From assembly GCA_018524725.1 (NCBI GenBank), contig JAEUWP010000215.1, positions 1 to 35,468 on the forward strand: 35,468 nucleotides of DNA. The letters run 5' to 3'. A model generated the notes under the pieces. The model was not told the origin of the DNA, searched no databases, and saw nothing but the letters and a program-made list of their open reading frames with translations. The stretch is from Podaxis mareebaensis (Eukaryota > Basidiomycota > Agaricomycetes > Agaricales > Agaricaceae). A program made the translations under genes and the position numbers. Of the stretch, positions 1 through 11,483 are shown piece after piece (position 1 is the stretch's first letter; each line of letters starts with the position of its first letter).

Positions 1-1047
1 AGTTTGGCTACTAAGTAGGATCTTAGGGTATATTCCGTCATCAGTCTGTATGCATGCATTCCTACTTATGAGCTCAGACTCTAGAAGAGTCCTCCAAGGC
101 AGAGGTTGACGTGCCATCGAGGACGCCAAGGCATCTCCGGAATCCGAAGCTAAGGATCTCTGGACCGACATCTATTACAGGGGCACAGAACCGCCATGCA
201 TGAGGGACCGTGAAGCGGGGAACTTGGTTGCTACCGGATTCACATGACCGTCTCATACCGTATCTTCTGCCATAAAATGAAATCTTTTGTCGCCGTACCA
301 GTTTTGCAAATTCTGTAACAGAGAGCGCAACGAGGCATTAGTCGAGAAGGCTTGTCTGGTCAAACGATCCTTACACTAAGGAAATGGGTGCACTCCGCGT
401 CGTCACTTTTCGTTACTTCTGGCTGATTGGACTAGCCTTTGTCAGCTTTGCCACCTCATCTAGTCCTTGTCTAAGCTCAGCATGCAAACACCGAGGCTCG
501 GACGCCAAACCAACTTATTTATATTACGCATACGTGCACAACACATGTCCGATATTCATCGAAATGAGCCCTCATCTACTCTCTCTGAAACCCTCATCCC
601 CTTTGAACTACCTAATAACGGAATCCAGCGATTTGGGTATCTTGACCTTGGGTATAAAAGCAGTGGGTTTCCCTAGAGGACGATAGTGAAGACCCAGGAC
701 GGGCACCAGAACTTCTAAATAATTCTATTGCAGTCTGTTTTGCTTTTAATACACATCCGTGCAAAGTACCAGTGTCACCAATGAAGTCGGTCAAGGATCA
801 TACAGCCCCAAGGCATAGTCGTTGCGCGAACATCCCCGGTTTGGACCATGGGAGCATGGCAAAACATCTATCGGGTAAACCCTCGTTATAACGCGTAATA
901 GAAACACTGTTTATCCCATGGCGCGAGCGTGGAAATAGGATGGGAAGAAGAACCAGTGGCAGTGGTATGTTATCACCTTACTGGCACAAAACTCCCAAGC
1001 TTTGTACAGCTTACACGTAGCACTTTTCTGCTCCCCTCTCTGACATT
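1..1047. other. Intergenic / no supported gene
   Basis: No ORF here shows a recognisable domain. A 100-codon plus-strand ORF at 384-686 starts with a hydrophobic stretch (residues 10-25) that resembles a signal peptide. It has no family motif and no clear splice partner, so I do not call it a gene. The segment may be the upstream region of the NACHT gene that follows. Confidence 0.5.
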
Positions 1048-4000
1048 TTGGCCAATATGTGGGCCCACTCCCGCTTCGGACCATTCAGATACCTGACAGA
1101 TGTCGCCAATCGCATTGCTAATGGGATCAATTCTATGCAAACCCCATATGTTTCGGATCGAGTGCCTCAGAGCGTTACAGCTTCCGGTGCTGGGTCTATC
1201 AGCGCAGGACCGCCTTCGACGTCTGCGCCGAAAACCACTGGTATATGTGCCCCTTCAAGTTCGTCTCCAGGAGTTCAACGAAATGGTGGGCATATTTGCC
1301 TGGGTCCATGAAAAGATCTTGACGGTACTAACCCTGGAGGTGGAGAAACAACAGGGCTTGAACAAAGTGCAACTCTTGGTGCAGTGAACCGCGAAGGGTC
1401 CCACGCCTCAACACTTCCGAATCCCACTAGGAGAAAGATCGGAGAGGAGACCGCGACCGCCTGCATATCGGTGCCTCCAGGTATGTAGTCCATGATCATA
1501 AACCGTCGTGGCAAATGCTTAAAAATCAATTTGTCTATAGGGCCCAAAGACCCTACTATCTCTGAATGCCTTCGTACAGATGAAGTCCAAGTCAATGGAA
1601 GAGACAAGCAAATGCAAAGAGATACATCGTTCCACGCATTCCAAGGCGCTCATGACTTCACCATCCAACGAGCTATCATGGTGTCCGGAGATACCACCAA
1701 GAGTGAAATAAGTGGTCAGCAATCTATGATCCTGCGTTTTCCTATCTGACGAGAGGGGAGCAGATGCAATGAAGCTTCTCCGAAAAAAGGCACATCTGGA
1801 TGCCGAATTGGACTCTGCCGCTCGACATACACCGCCACATTGCCACCCAGAAACACGCAAGGACCTGAGAACGAGGATTATTTCCTGGCTAGAAAACAAG
1901 AACCGCGAATCCAACTTGCTATGGCTCTTTGGACCCGCAGGGGTTGGAAAATCGGCAGTTGCTCAGACAATTGCAGAGGAATGCCAGAAGGCGGGCTGGC
2001 TGGGAGGTGCCTTCTTTTTTTCTCGACCAAGGGTCGAGGATCCCGATCGTGTTATCCCTTCCATATCCCATCAGCTCGCTACCACATATCCACCCTATCA
2101 ACGATCCATTTCTCGTCTACTCACCGATGATCCCTCCGTCCTCTCCAAGAACCTGGCCGTCCAGTTTCGGAAGCTTATCACTGGTCCACTGCTTGCGATG
2201 GAAGCGCCTTCACTCCCAATGTTGTTCATTGTGGACGGTCTCGACGAATGTCGGGGCGACACTGCTCAGGGGGAACTCATCCAGTTAATCGCAGATTTTG
2301 CTGGCCATTGCAAAAGTGTGGACTTCCCCTTCCTCTGGATGATTGTCAGTCGTCCGGAATGGCAGATCACTTCCAAATTCTCGATCTTGGGTATAGTCAT
2401 GGAAAAGAACGAAGTTTACATCGACGATGAGGATGCCTGGAAGGTCCTTCGCGACGGGTTCAGGGATGTGCGGAAGAAGTATGGTCACGTTTTCGGGGAA
2501 CAGATGGTCTGGCCCACTGAACCTCAGCTGCTTACTCTCCGCTCTGCGGCCTCAGGTCTAATGGCATTTGTCTCCACCCTCTTGAAATTCGTGGACGACG
2601 AGGAAGCTGCCAATCCAGCATCTCAGCTGGACGCTTGTCTTGAATTCTTGAAGGGGAACTCTACCTTGGAAGGTGAAAACCCACTTAATCTGCTTTACGT
2701 CCTCTATCGGGGGATTGTGCGCACTATCCCTTCGAAGGCTTGCCACAGAACATTGTTTATCCTCAGCTCACTCCTTCCACATACAAAATTTCCCTCTTGG
2801 TGTCTCCCAGAAGCCATGGGCCTTGATCGCGGTACCTTCATTGGAAGCCTGTCAAAACTCGGTGCTGTCTTGAGAGTTAATTATCCAGCAGATCTTGGGG
2901 ATAGGCCTCGTTTTTCAGAGTGCCTAGGGATATACCATAAGTCCTTTTTGGATTTCTTGACACACGCATTTGAAACTGCCGAGTTTGGTGTCACAAAAGC
3001 AGATGTTCAACGGAACTTCAGAGAATGCTGCTATCGACTGTATGACCTTTCACATAGCAATGGTCAGTCATAAAGTTATCCAATCACAATCTCTATTGAC
3101 TCCAGGCAGCACATTACAAACATTCCTATCACGATGAACTCTGGGATCTGCAGAAAGGACTGCGGGAAACCTGGTATGACATGCCCGAGGAACAATTGAA
3201 TCAGGAAATATCCCAGTGGAATTTTTCCTTCATTGTAGAATGTCATCTTTCTGGCACAAATTATCCCCTTTTCAACCCCCTATGTCGCCTGAGCATCTGG
3301 GTAAACCAAATCATGCTCACTTCCTATAAAAATTTTACTGATAATAGACCAGCAAAAAAAGAACCAAATTGAACCAACCATCCTGCGCACCAAGCCCGAA
3401 ACCACGGTGGATTGGGCACTCTTCCAAGAATATGCACCTTTGCTAGATTATGGTGAGATTGCACCTGCTGCACTTGACAATGTAGGTGTCTCGTGCATTC
3501 TGTATACTAATTTCACGTCTCACCTTTGACTGCAGATTGATGTCCAGGATTGGAGTTTTCCAATACTCCTGTATATGAATATGTGTCCCTACAACCTTTT
3601 CTTTGGGGACCTCTTCAAGATATGCTTCTACCGACACAGGATGGTATATTTTCTGGTGGGTCATGGTGACAGTACTTGGCTCGTGATTGGTGGAGAGTTT
3701 CCCTATGGTGCCAAGGCCGTAGTCTGGGAAGCCTTCAAAAGGGTCCAATTTGCCCACCCCACAACAGTGGGACTACATCCTTGGCCATCCAAGCAGCAGC
3801 TCAAACAGATCCTTGAGCTAATAGCAGCAGCAACCTCTTCTTGCGAGCCTCAGGTCCTGGGACATACAATTGTCAGGATGATAGGTGATGATGCATATGG
3901 AGATCCGATTGATCAGCTTCATGGAATAATTGACATTCTAAACACATGTCATAACCATTGGATGTCGAAGATGGAGGCACAGGCATTCATCATGGGGGAT

Positions 4001-5119
4001 TTGCACAAGTGGGTCATATCTAGAATTCCCTTGGACATACGTCCTGTGGCCTATTGCATTTTGGCATGCATCCGGTGTTGCGTCTGGTTGGAGGAGTATC
4101 ATAATATTCCTGTCATGTTGCAAGACATTGCTAAATTCCTGGATCTGGATCTTGAAACAGTTGATAGAGTGGTGAGAGCCATGGATCTCATCACGACCAC
4201 ATGTGATAGTTTCACGCCTGTCTCAATGAAATCAGATTTCTGTAACTACATTTGGTTTCACCCACCAAGCAATTTCGAGTCGCTGGGTAATGTCCTCGCA
4301 GAGGTCGAGAGTGGATTGTGGGTGGAAATGTCGACACAATACATACATTGGTGCAACCATTTACTTGCCTCACTGAGTGTCCAGAGAGAAGGTGAACACT
4401 CTCTCACCCGTAGTCTGCAACTGCTGATGTTCCTAAAACAGACATGTTCTTTTACCACTATACAGGTTATGACCCATACACACCAGATCAATTTGAATGG
4501 ATTGTATTTGGTAGTGTTTGGCCTGCTCTCTCTCAGATTATGCAGGAAACAGCTGCTGAAATGGTAGTTGGATTGCAGGATTTGCACTTCTCTGATTGGT
4601 TTGTATCTAAGATACCCACACAAATACCAGTTGGCTGTCAAAGGGTAGTAGGATTTTCAGTGTTTGTAAACAAGCTCTTTCTGGTGAGTCACGACACATT
4701 CTTGATTTATGTCATCTGATTGTATACTGTTTAGTACCAAAGTCAGCTTAATCTCGAGCATCTGGTGAGGCTGGGCAGGAATTGTGACACAGATGATCAG
4801 CTTCTTGCAAAGTGGGAAGGATTTGGGGTTCCATATAAGAAAGCCACTTTTCCAATTGTGAGTTATTTAATCTATTTCTGGGGATCCCTCATAAGGCTCA
4901 ACAGTTGATATCCACTAGGAATGTCCATGAGGAGTTGTCCATTTTATCACGCTATCTCAAGATTCAACCAAGAGTTTCAATGAGACAAGAGAATGGAGGG
5001 TTTTCTTCTTAGGTCATGAAGCCAACTCTTGTCTGATTGTCTTTGATGTGGGGCTGGGACCACAGGACTTATTGTTGGGTTACAGGTGCATACCAAGTAA
5101 GATGCGAGCCCAGGATTGA
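1048..5119 (+). CDS. Multi-exon NACHT/STAND NTPase (5' end uncertain, 3' end possibly damaged)
   Basis: Fungal NACHT NTPases are STAND signalling ATPases related to NOD-like receptors, with presumed roles in self/non-self recognition. Exons I can support: about 1048-1480 (uncertain), 1541-1702, 1764-3062, 3110-3300, 3353-3481, 3536-4391, 4466-4683, 4735-4857 and a terminal exon. All phases join. The exon at 1541 carries the family-like segment FQGAHDFTI. The 1764 exon has Walker A GPAGVGKS, Walker B LFIVDGLDE and the sensor-like VSRPEW, then a helical arm ending YHKSFLDFL. The part encoded after 3536 contains a second segment resembling a STAND arm (AKFLDLDLETVDRVVRAM). No WD40 or TPR repeats are visible. 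In the last exon one acceptor (4917-4918) gives a frame with a TGA after three codons and then a good ORF to 5119. Another acceptor (4903-4904) gives a stop at 5010-5012. The protein is at least about 1030 residues. Weakest parts: the start and the last exon. Confidence 0.78.
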
Positions 5120-5334
5120 GGTGGCTGTTTTTGGCACTGACACAGACTTTAAAGTGACGTATATTAGTCCAATACGAAATGACATTTTAGATAGTGTTTC
5201 TTTCATTCTCCTAGTTGTCAGCCCCTTACAATAGCTTATATATGTAGCACAGTAGTATGCTTTCCTCAGCTCTCGTACTGCATATGAGTGACTGAGGTAA
5301 GCCACCCATTACATATAGCATATACCATTACTCA
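5120..5334. other. Spacer between NACHT gene and retrotransposon
   Basis: No gene is seen. The stretch contains TCTCGTACTGCATATGAGTG (from 5269), which recurs with CpG-type changes just beyond the far end of the retrotransposon (from about 15836). Confidence 0.5.
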
Positions 5335-5339
5335 TTATC
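5335..5339. repeat. Target-site duplication, left copy (TTATC)
   Basis: The five bases TTATC directly abut the TG of the left LTR. They are repeated exactly at 15793-15797 after the CA of the right LTR. This is the duplication expected from a retroviral-type integrase and fixes both ends of the element. Confidence 0.93.
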
Positions 5340-6084
5340 TGTTACAAGATTCTTCTTTGGCTAAGCGATGCCTAAGTCAGAGCCTATCCTTGTAAGTGAG
5401 ACGAGCAGAGGTCCTTGTCCTGTACAGGTCGGAAGGAGCTGCTCTGTTTAACCTTGGGTGGCTGTTCACATTGTCTCTAGGCAGCAAACTTGTATAGATC
5501 GCACACTCCATAGGACAAGACGTTGACGAGAAGCTTTGGAGGGAAAAGCTACACACAAGGGCAAAGAGATGCAGACTTAAAGGGGCACTACTGCTCAAGG
5601 ACTTATTTAAGTACCAAGAGGAGGTAACACACTCTTTAAGATTAGACTTGGCTAATCTACATGTCCAGATGCTGTACATATACTAAGTCCTATGACTACT
5701 TTAGGAAGTAGATCAATAGTAGCATAAAGGTCAAATAAGAGGACAGCGACAAAGTCTGCAAGAGCAAGCATAATTGATGGGAACATAAATATGACAGAGG
5801 GAACGAAATTGATACCTAGTCCAAATATAGAAGAGTGTCTGGAATAGGAAATAGTAAGTTTAACATCCAATCACAAGTCATCATCACATGGAAAATACAC
5901 TCCATGGTAGCGACATGCTTCATCCACTTTCTCACACATTTCCCAGTCAAGTGTCTGTCGCAACTCCGTGGTTTCCTGCCAGAGGCTTACCATCATTCAC
6001 TTCATCAGATCCCATTCTTTGTAAGTTTGCTCTTCAGGTTCTTCGGTCTCCTCGGTGCTCTTGGAGTCTGCAATATTTGTAACA
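5340..6084 (-). repeat. LTR, left copy (3' LTR of the element)
   Basis: The 745-bp LTR starts TGTTAC and ends GTAACA on the plus strand, an inverted pair. It aligns without gaps to 15048-15792 with 14 base differences. A third-frame ORF of the internal region runs about 88 nt into it, ending at 5997. ORFs inside it on either strand look like chance. Confidence 0.96.
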
Positions 6085-6096
6085 TGATCCCCTTCG
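6085..6096 (-). promoter_or_regulatory. Polypurine tract for plus-strand DNA priming
   Basis: Read on the minus strand, the bases immediately before the 3' LTR are CGAAGGGGATCA, a short purine-rich tract at the position where LTR elements keep their RNase H-resistant primer. It is short, so the call rests mainly on position. Confidence 0.65.
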
Positions 6097-6334
6097 TAAT
6101 GTCGAGTGCCCTCACTCGACTCAGTGGCTCCCGGTAACATTTTCATTGTCATAAGGATATTCATGCATTCCCTCTCCTGTGTCATCCATGACACTTCGGA
6201 GGGCGCATTCGATTGACTGAGCTGACCATCATCGAGGGTGAATGCATCAGTCAGAAGCTCTGGGGATGATGGTGGTATTGATAGCATGACGGGAGAGGTG
6301 TGGAGGAGATCTGTCATGGTGTTCATCAGTGAAT

Positions 6335-7549
6335 CTAGGTCCTCGGATGTTGTCGGCAGTGGTGAGGCCTGCCTGAAGGAGAGTGATGTTGGTTGTGGTG
6401 CAGATGAATGGGCGAAGGAGATCTCAAGTTTCCAGACAATGGGGGTCGAGCTGCAGAGGAGGAGGAAGTTGGTAAGGGGAGAGTTGAGGGATGAGCATTC
6501 TGGGATCAATTGTCTGCAGAAGCACTAGTTCCTTGTCCACCATCCTGCTGCCTGGTAGTGGCGGCATGTCCGGCGAGTCTGGCCATGGTGAGCTGGGCTC
6601 GGTCAGCGAGGATTCTGGCATAATGGAATGGCAGGCGGGTTCTGATGGGATTAAGGAAACAGTACTTCTGGTAATGCCCAGGGGCGTAGTGGTGGCAGAA
6701 GGGGCAATAGTATCTTGCACATTGATCTGCCCTATGACCCACATTGCTACATTGATAGCAGGTGGTGCATTGGTCGGATAGGGTGAGGATAGGGCTGTCT
6801 GTGATAGTAAGTTCTGTATTTCCAGAAGCTCCTGTTTCAGGGTGTTGTTGATCCACATCATGAAGTTGCTTGGGTACTGAAGTGGTTCCTTGGTTCCGTT
6901 GGGGTGAGGGGTTGCGAGTAATGTTGCCAGATCTAAGTCCAATTTGTGGGTGGAGAAAAGCAGATACGTCCTCTCGTGCTTGCAGAATCGCGCAGTGGGC
7001 GCCTTGGAGGTATTGCCTTTCCTGATCAAGTCCTGGCAAGTCAATAACCTGAGTAAAGCAGGTACTGACTTCGTTGGCCAGTCTGTTAGCATGGAGCTGG
7101 CAATGTATTGCATTAAACCAAGTTGACCTGAAAGAGTTGAATACTTCAATTGATTGATTACTGTGCTCAAGAGTGGTCCTTGCTCAGGAAAAGGTGTCCT
7201 CATATAGAGAGTCAAGTTGTACTGTGGCAGAAAGAGTGGCATTGCCTGCTTCTTGTAAGGCACGAGATGAAAGGGTTTGCCTTTGGGTGCTTTGTGCTTC
7301 ATGTAGTTGGAATGCCTCAGATATTTGGCACCTGACTTCTGCGATGTCGGTGACTTGTCTTTGCTGCTCTTCATAACAGAGGGACTCAGGGGTAGAGGGA
7401 TGATCTTCTGGAGAGGGTGTTGGCTCGTGGGTAAGAGGAGTGGGTGGCACTGAAATGAGGGTTTGTGATGAGGTTTGAGTAAACGAAGTGTTGGAAGTGG
7501 GAGTGGTCGGGTAGTCAGTGGTCATGGTGTTGTTAGAAGTAAAAGACAT
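6335..7549 (-). pseudogene. Third retroelement ORF, double zinc-knuckle protein
   Basis: The ATG lies 15 nt after the pol stop, in the same frame as pol, and the frame runs about 400 codons to a TAG at 6335-6337. It is broken by two TGA codons (7184-7186 and 6506-6508). The N-terminal part is Ser/Thr/Pro-rich. The middle carries CYQCSNVGHRADQC, a canonical CCHC knuckle (C-x2-C-x4-H-x4-C). Right after it comes CPFCHHYAPGHYQKYC, a variant knuckle with six residues between the second Cys and the His. This suggests nucleic-acid binding, as in Gag nucleocapsid domains, but gag already has its own knuckle. Past 6509 a different frame (6509-5997) is open for 170 codons and may encode the true C-terminus. 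I do not know a named family for it. Confidence 0.7.
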
Positions 7550-7564
7550 TTGAGTAGCTTGGGG

Positions 7565-10500
7565 TTAGTGGAGGTTGTGTCGCAGTTTATAAGCATCGAG
7601 GAGGGTTTTGGAATGGTGCAGGTCTGTCAAATTTTGCCAGGTTCACTCTGATTCTGGATATCCCTTCCAGTGCACTAGAAACTCTAAACCTCATCTTCTG
7701 GTGTGACGGTGTGCCACTATGGCTTCGACTTCCCATTCTTCTTCTCCTTGGACAAGGTCAGGTGGGGGTCTTGAGAAGTGTTTACTGTAAATGTCATTTT
7801 CAGTGATGGGGTAGAGATATTGGACATGAAAGACATTGTGAATCTTCCAGCTCTTCAGAAGAGATAGCTCGTAGGATATGTTTCTGCATTTCCTAATTAC
7901 AGTGAATGGGCCTAGTTGACGGGCAGCAATTTTCCTTGATGCAACCTGAATTGGTAAGTTTTGAGCATTAAGCCATACTTTCTGGCCAGGTTCTATTTTT
8001 GGTAGCATGCGTGTTTGTGTCCGTTCTGTCATAATTTTGTGCAAAGTCTTGTGTGCTATTTTTGCAGCTTCTCAGATATTTATAATCCAATTCATTCTTT
8101 CTTCGGCCAATGGGGAGTTCATCGGTGCTAGCTCGGTTGGGAAAGCTTTGAGAGGATGGTCATACATAAGTTCAAATGGCATTTGTTGGCGATTGGTGTG
8201 TGTTCTGGAGTTATGAGAGAATTCGACTAAAGGAAGGTGCTCGGGCCAAGTGTGGGGATTTTGAGTGCAATAGGCCAATAGGTACATCTTGATTTCTTGG
8301 TTGAATCGCTCAGTTGATCTGTCTGATTGGGGGTGGTAGGCTGTAGAGGGGGCATGATCGATGTTCAGCTTCTTGAACATAGCTTGTATCGATTTAGCCA
8401 TAAATCGGGGATCTCTGTCTGAAATGATTTTGTTGGGTATACCTGTGTGAATAAACACGTGCTTGATCAAGATGTCTGCAATTTGATTGGTGGTGGCAGA
8501 TTTGGAGGTGGGTACTATGATTATCCCCTTCATAAGACCATGGTCCACCACAGACAATATTGCATCATATCCGTTGGATTCGGGGAGGTTGGTGATGAGG
8601 TCCATGGACATCTGGGCGAAAGGCCGTGAAGATTGGGGGCTTGGAATTGGCTGGAGAGGAGGTTTCAAGGGTTGTCTGTTGATCTTGTATTGCTGGCAAG
8701 TAGGGCATCCTTTCACGTAGTTTGTGATGTAGGTGCGAATGCTGGGCCAGGTGATGTATTCTTGAAGTTTCCTAAGGGTTTCAGTGACTCCGGGGTGTCC
8801 CGCAGCTGGTGCATTATGTACATGCTGCAATAAGTGCTTCTTAAGCATGGAGTCCATAGGAAGTTGGATACAACCTTCTTGATCCAATTTGATGGTTCTG
8901 TCTTTTCCTTTTTGAGCTTCATTCTCAACATCAGGGTCTATGATGTTGATCTCATTGCTTTTTCTTGAATTAGCCAATTTCTCATTGGTAAAGTCACTAG
9001 TTTGAAACTTCTCTAATGGGATGGCTGCTTTCATTGTTTCAAGCTCTGTGTCTTTACTTGTTGAGGCATGGTCTGGTCTTCTGGACAAAGTGTCAGTGGC
9101 ACAGTTTTTAGATCCAGGAATATGGCGAATCTTGATTTTATGGGCACTGATCACAGCAGACCATCAAATGGTTTGTCTTGACAGCTTTGATGGCTTGGCC
9201 CAATGAATGATATTGTCGTGATCTGTCCATATTGTTGTCTTGTAGGGTGATCTGTCGATGTAATGACACCATTCTTGTAGGGCACGGACAATGGCTAGGA
9301 ATTCTTGTTCTGATGTGTGATAATTCCGTTCAGCTGGGGAGAATGGTTTGGAATAATAGAAGCATGGGTGCAGCACACTGTTTGAATCTTTCTGGAGGAG
9401 AACTGCTCCAGATGTGTAAGCAGACGCATCAGTTTGAATTTTGAATGGTTTTGAGGGATCTGGGGTTATTAAAACAGGTTCTTCCAGGAACTGTTGTTTT
9501 AATTTTCTAAATGCGTTGTCAGCTTCTTTGGTCCATTTGAAAGGAGTGTTGGACTTCTTTAGAAGTGTGTTGAGGGGTAAGGACAGGTGGGCATAATGCT
9601 TGATGAACTTGCGATAGAAATTGCAGAACCTGATAAATTTTCGTACGTCTCAGACTGTCTTGGGTGTAGGCCAATCTGCTATTCCTTTGAGTTTGTTGGG
9701 GTCCATCTTGACTTCGTTAGGGGAAATGATGAATCCAAGATAGATGAGGGTTGTCTTCTCGAATTCACATTTCTCTGACTTGAGGTAGAGGTCGTGTTTC
9801 CATAAGATTTTGAATACTTCCTTTGTCATTTTCTGCAGTTTGGTTTTGGTAGGGGCATGAATAAGGATGTCATCCATGTAGACAATAACTTTGTTCTGCA
9901 CAATGAGGGGGGCAAGGATGGTATCCATCATGTTCTGAAATGTGGCTGGACTATTGCACATTCCGAAAAACATGACCGTGGGTTCAAATAATCCTTGGTG
10001 GGTGTGGAAAGCTCCTTTCCATTGGTCTTCTTCAACAATGCAGACATTGTTGTAGCTGAGTCTGATGTTGAGTGCTGTGAAGTATTTTGAACCTTGTAGT
10101 TTGTCGAGTATGGATTGGATCGAGGGAATAGGATAGCCATTCTTGACTGTGTGTTCATTGAGATAACAATAGTCCTGACAGGGTCTGAGTTTTCCATCTT
10201 TCTTTGAGACGAAGAAAAATGGTGAAGCCATAGGGGATTTTGAGGGTCTGATGTATCCTTTCACAAGGTTTTCTTCAAGGAATTTGTTGAGCTCCTTTTC
10301 TTCGGCAAGGGAGAGCTTGTAGGAGGGGAAAGCCTTTGGTATGAAGCTTTCTTTGGTTTTGATCCAGTGGTCCCATTGTCAAGTGGGAGGGAATCTCTCA
10401 CTTCTTTTTTGTGAAAAGAGATCGAGGTATTCATGAAACTCCCAGGGAACTATCTTTTCGGGATCAGTCTCCTTCTTTTGTTCTCCTGCTTGGGTGAGTA

Positions 10501-11170
10501 TTTGAGAATAGGAGGTCTTGGTGTTTATCTCGGTGAAGTTTTCCTTGGAAAAATCTTCTTCAAGCTCATTTATGTATATTTCGAAAAGAGTGTCATCAAT
10601 TATTGAAGAGAGTGTGGTGTTTTCCATCAAATGTCTCCATGAGAGTGTTCATTTTGACCAGTCAATATCGGGATTATATTTTGTGAGCCAAGGAATTCCT
10701 AAGATTACTCTAGGTCTCCCTAGGTTAATCACCTGCAAATCCATCTTCATTTGCTTCCCGTAGATGGTGAAATCGAGGGTGACAGAATGAGTGATTTGCT
10801 TATCTTTGTTCAGGGTTCCATCAGCATTCCTGACTTTGATTGGTTTCTTCAATGGGGACGTTTTCAGGTTCCATTTTTCAACCAACTGGTGGTCAATGAA
10901 ATCTCGTCCTGCTCCGGAATCTATTAGTGCAAGGTCTTCCACGGATTTTTCAGAGAGATGCACAGTGATGGGGCAATAGAAGGTGTTGGATTGGTGAGTC
11001 CTTAAACATAATTCTGAAATGGGTACTTCGTTCTGGGAAGAGGAAGGGGGCATAATTCCATCCTTTGGATGGGGATAGGAATCGGAAGCCAGTCTGTTAG
11101 AAAACAGAAAAGGGGAGGAAAAGGAATTGTCCTTTGGTGCATCTTTCTTTCCTTTAGACGATCTAGACAT
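7565..11170 (-). pseudogene. pol: Pol polyprotein: protease, RT, RNase H, integrase, chromodomain
   Basis: One reading frame of 1202 codons carries seven in-frame TGA codons (starting at 10649, 10379, 9650, 9164, 8072, 7691 and 7643). Aspartic protease: DSGAGRDF near residue 84. RT begins near residue 300: fingers [11 protein letters not shown], catalytic box VYMDDIL intact, but the first catalytic Asp of motif A reads Asn ([10 protein letters not shown], codon 10067-10069). RNase H: QTDAS and TDHDN motifs. Integrase: zinc-binding H...H...CPTC region (HNAPAAGHPG then GCPTCQQ) and a core with D (VVDHG), D (ISDRDPRF) and E (STERFNQE). The C-terminus has a chromodomain around FLVHWKGYPESE, which in chromoviruses targets integration to marked chromatin. 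The start ATG follows the gag stop by five bases. Stops and missense changes fit CpG decay, so the copy is not functional. Confidence 0.93.
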
Positions 11171-11478
11171 GGAAACTAGTCATCTGAGGCAAAATCCTGG
11201 ATCTCCTTTGCTTGAGCACTGGTGGAGTTCGAAAATTCAGTGAAGATTTTGGCAACTTCTTCATCATCTGCTTCCTGAATTATCTCATTGATCTGGGTGA
11301 ACATGACTTTTCGCTTTTGTTGCTTCTCCTTGTCGCAGGGTAGTTTAGGGGGTACAGGTGGCTTATGCTTGGAAACCTTTGCTTGGGTGTTTCATGGTAG
11401 ATTTCATGTCAATTGCAGTGGGTTTGACTTCTTTGGACATTCTCGAGCGAAGTGTCCTGCTTGGCTGCAGTTGAAACA

Positions 11479-11483
11479 TTTCC
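11479..11483. repeat. Target-site duplication of nested insertion, left copy (TTTCC)
   Basis: TTTCC lies directly before the TGTTA terminus of the insertion and is repeated at 12860-12864 directly after the TAACA terminus. Joining the flanks across one copy restores the gag zinc-knuckle reading frame. Confidence 0.93.

Noticed and set aside
1519..1914. 131-codon minus ORF
   Set aside because: Antisense to NACHT exons with canonical splice sites; no domain.
5377..5679. 100-codon minus ORF in the left LTR, also present in the right LTR (15085-15387)
   Set aside because: Both copies derive from one parental LTR, so the shared frame is not evidence of selection; composition is unlike a protein domain.
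6424..7374. 316-codon minus ORF overlapping the third retroelement ORF
   Set aside because: It lies in another frame from the zinc-knuckle ORF; its long openness probably reflects CpG-poor, stop-poor composition. No motif.
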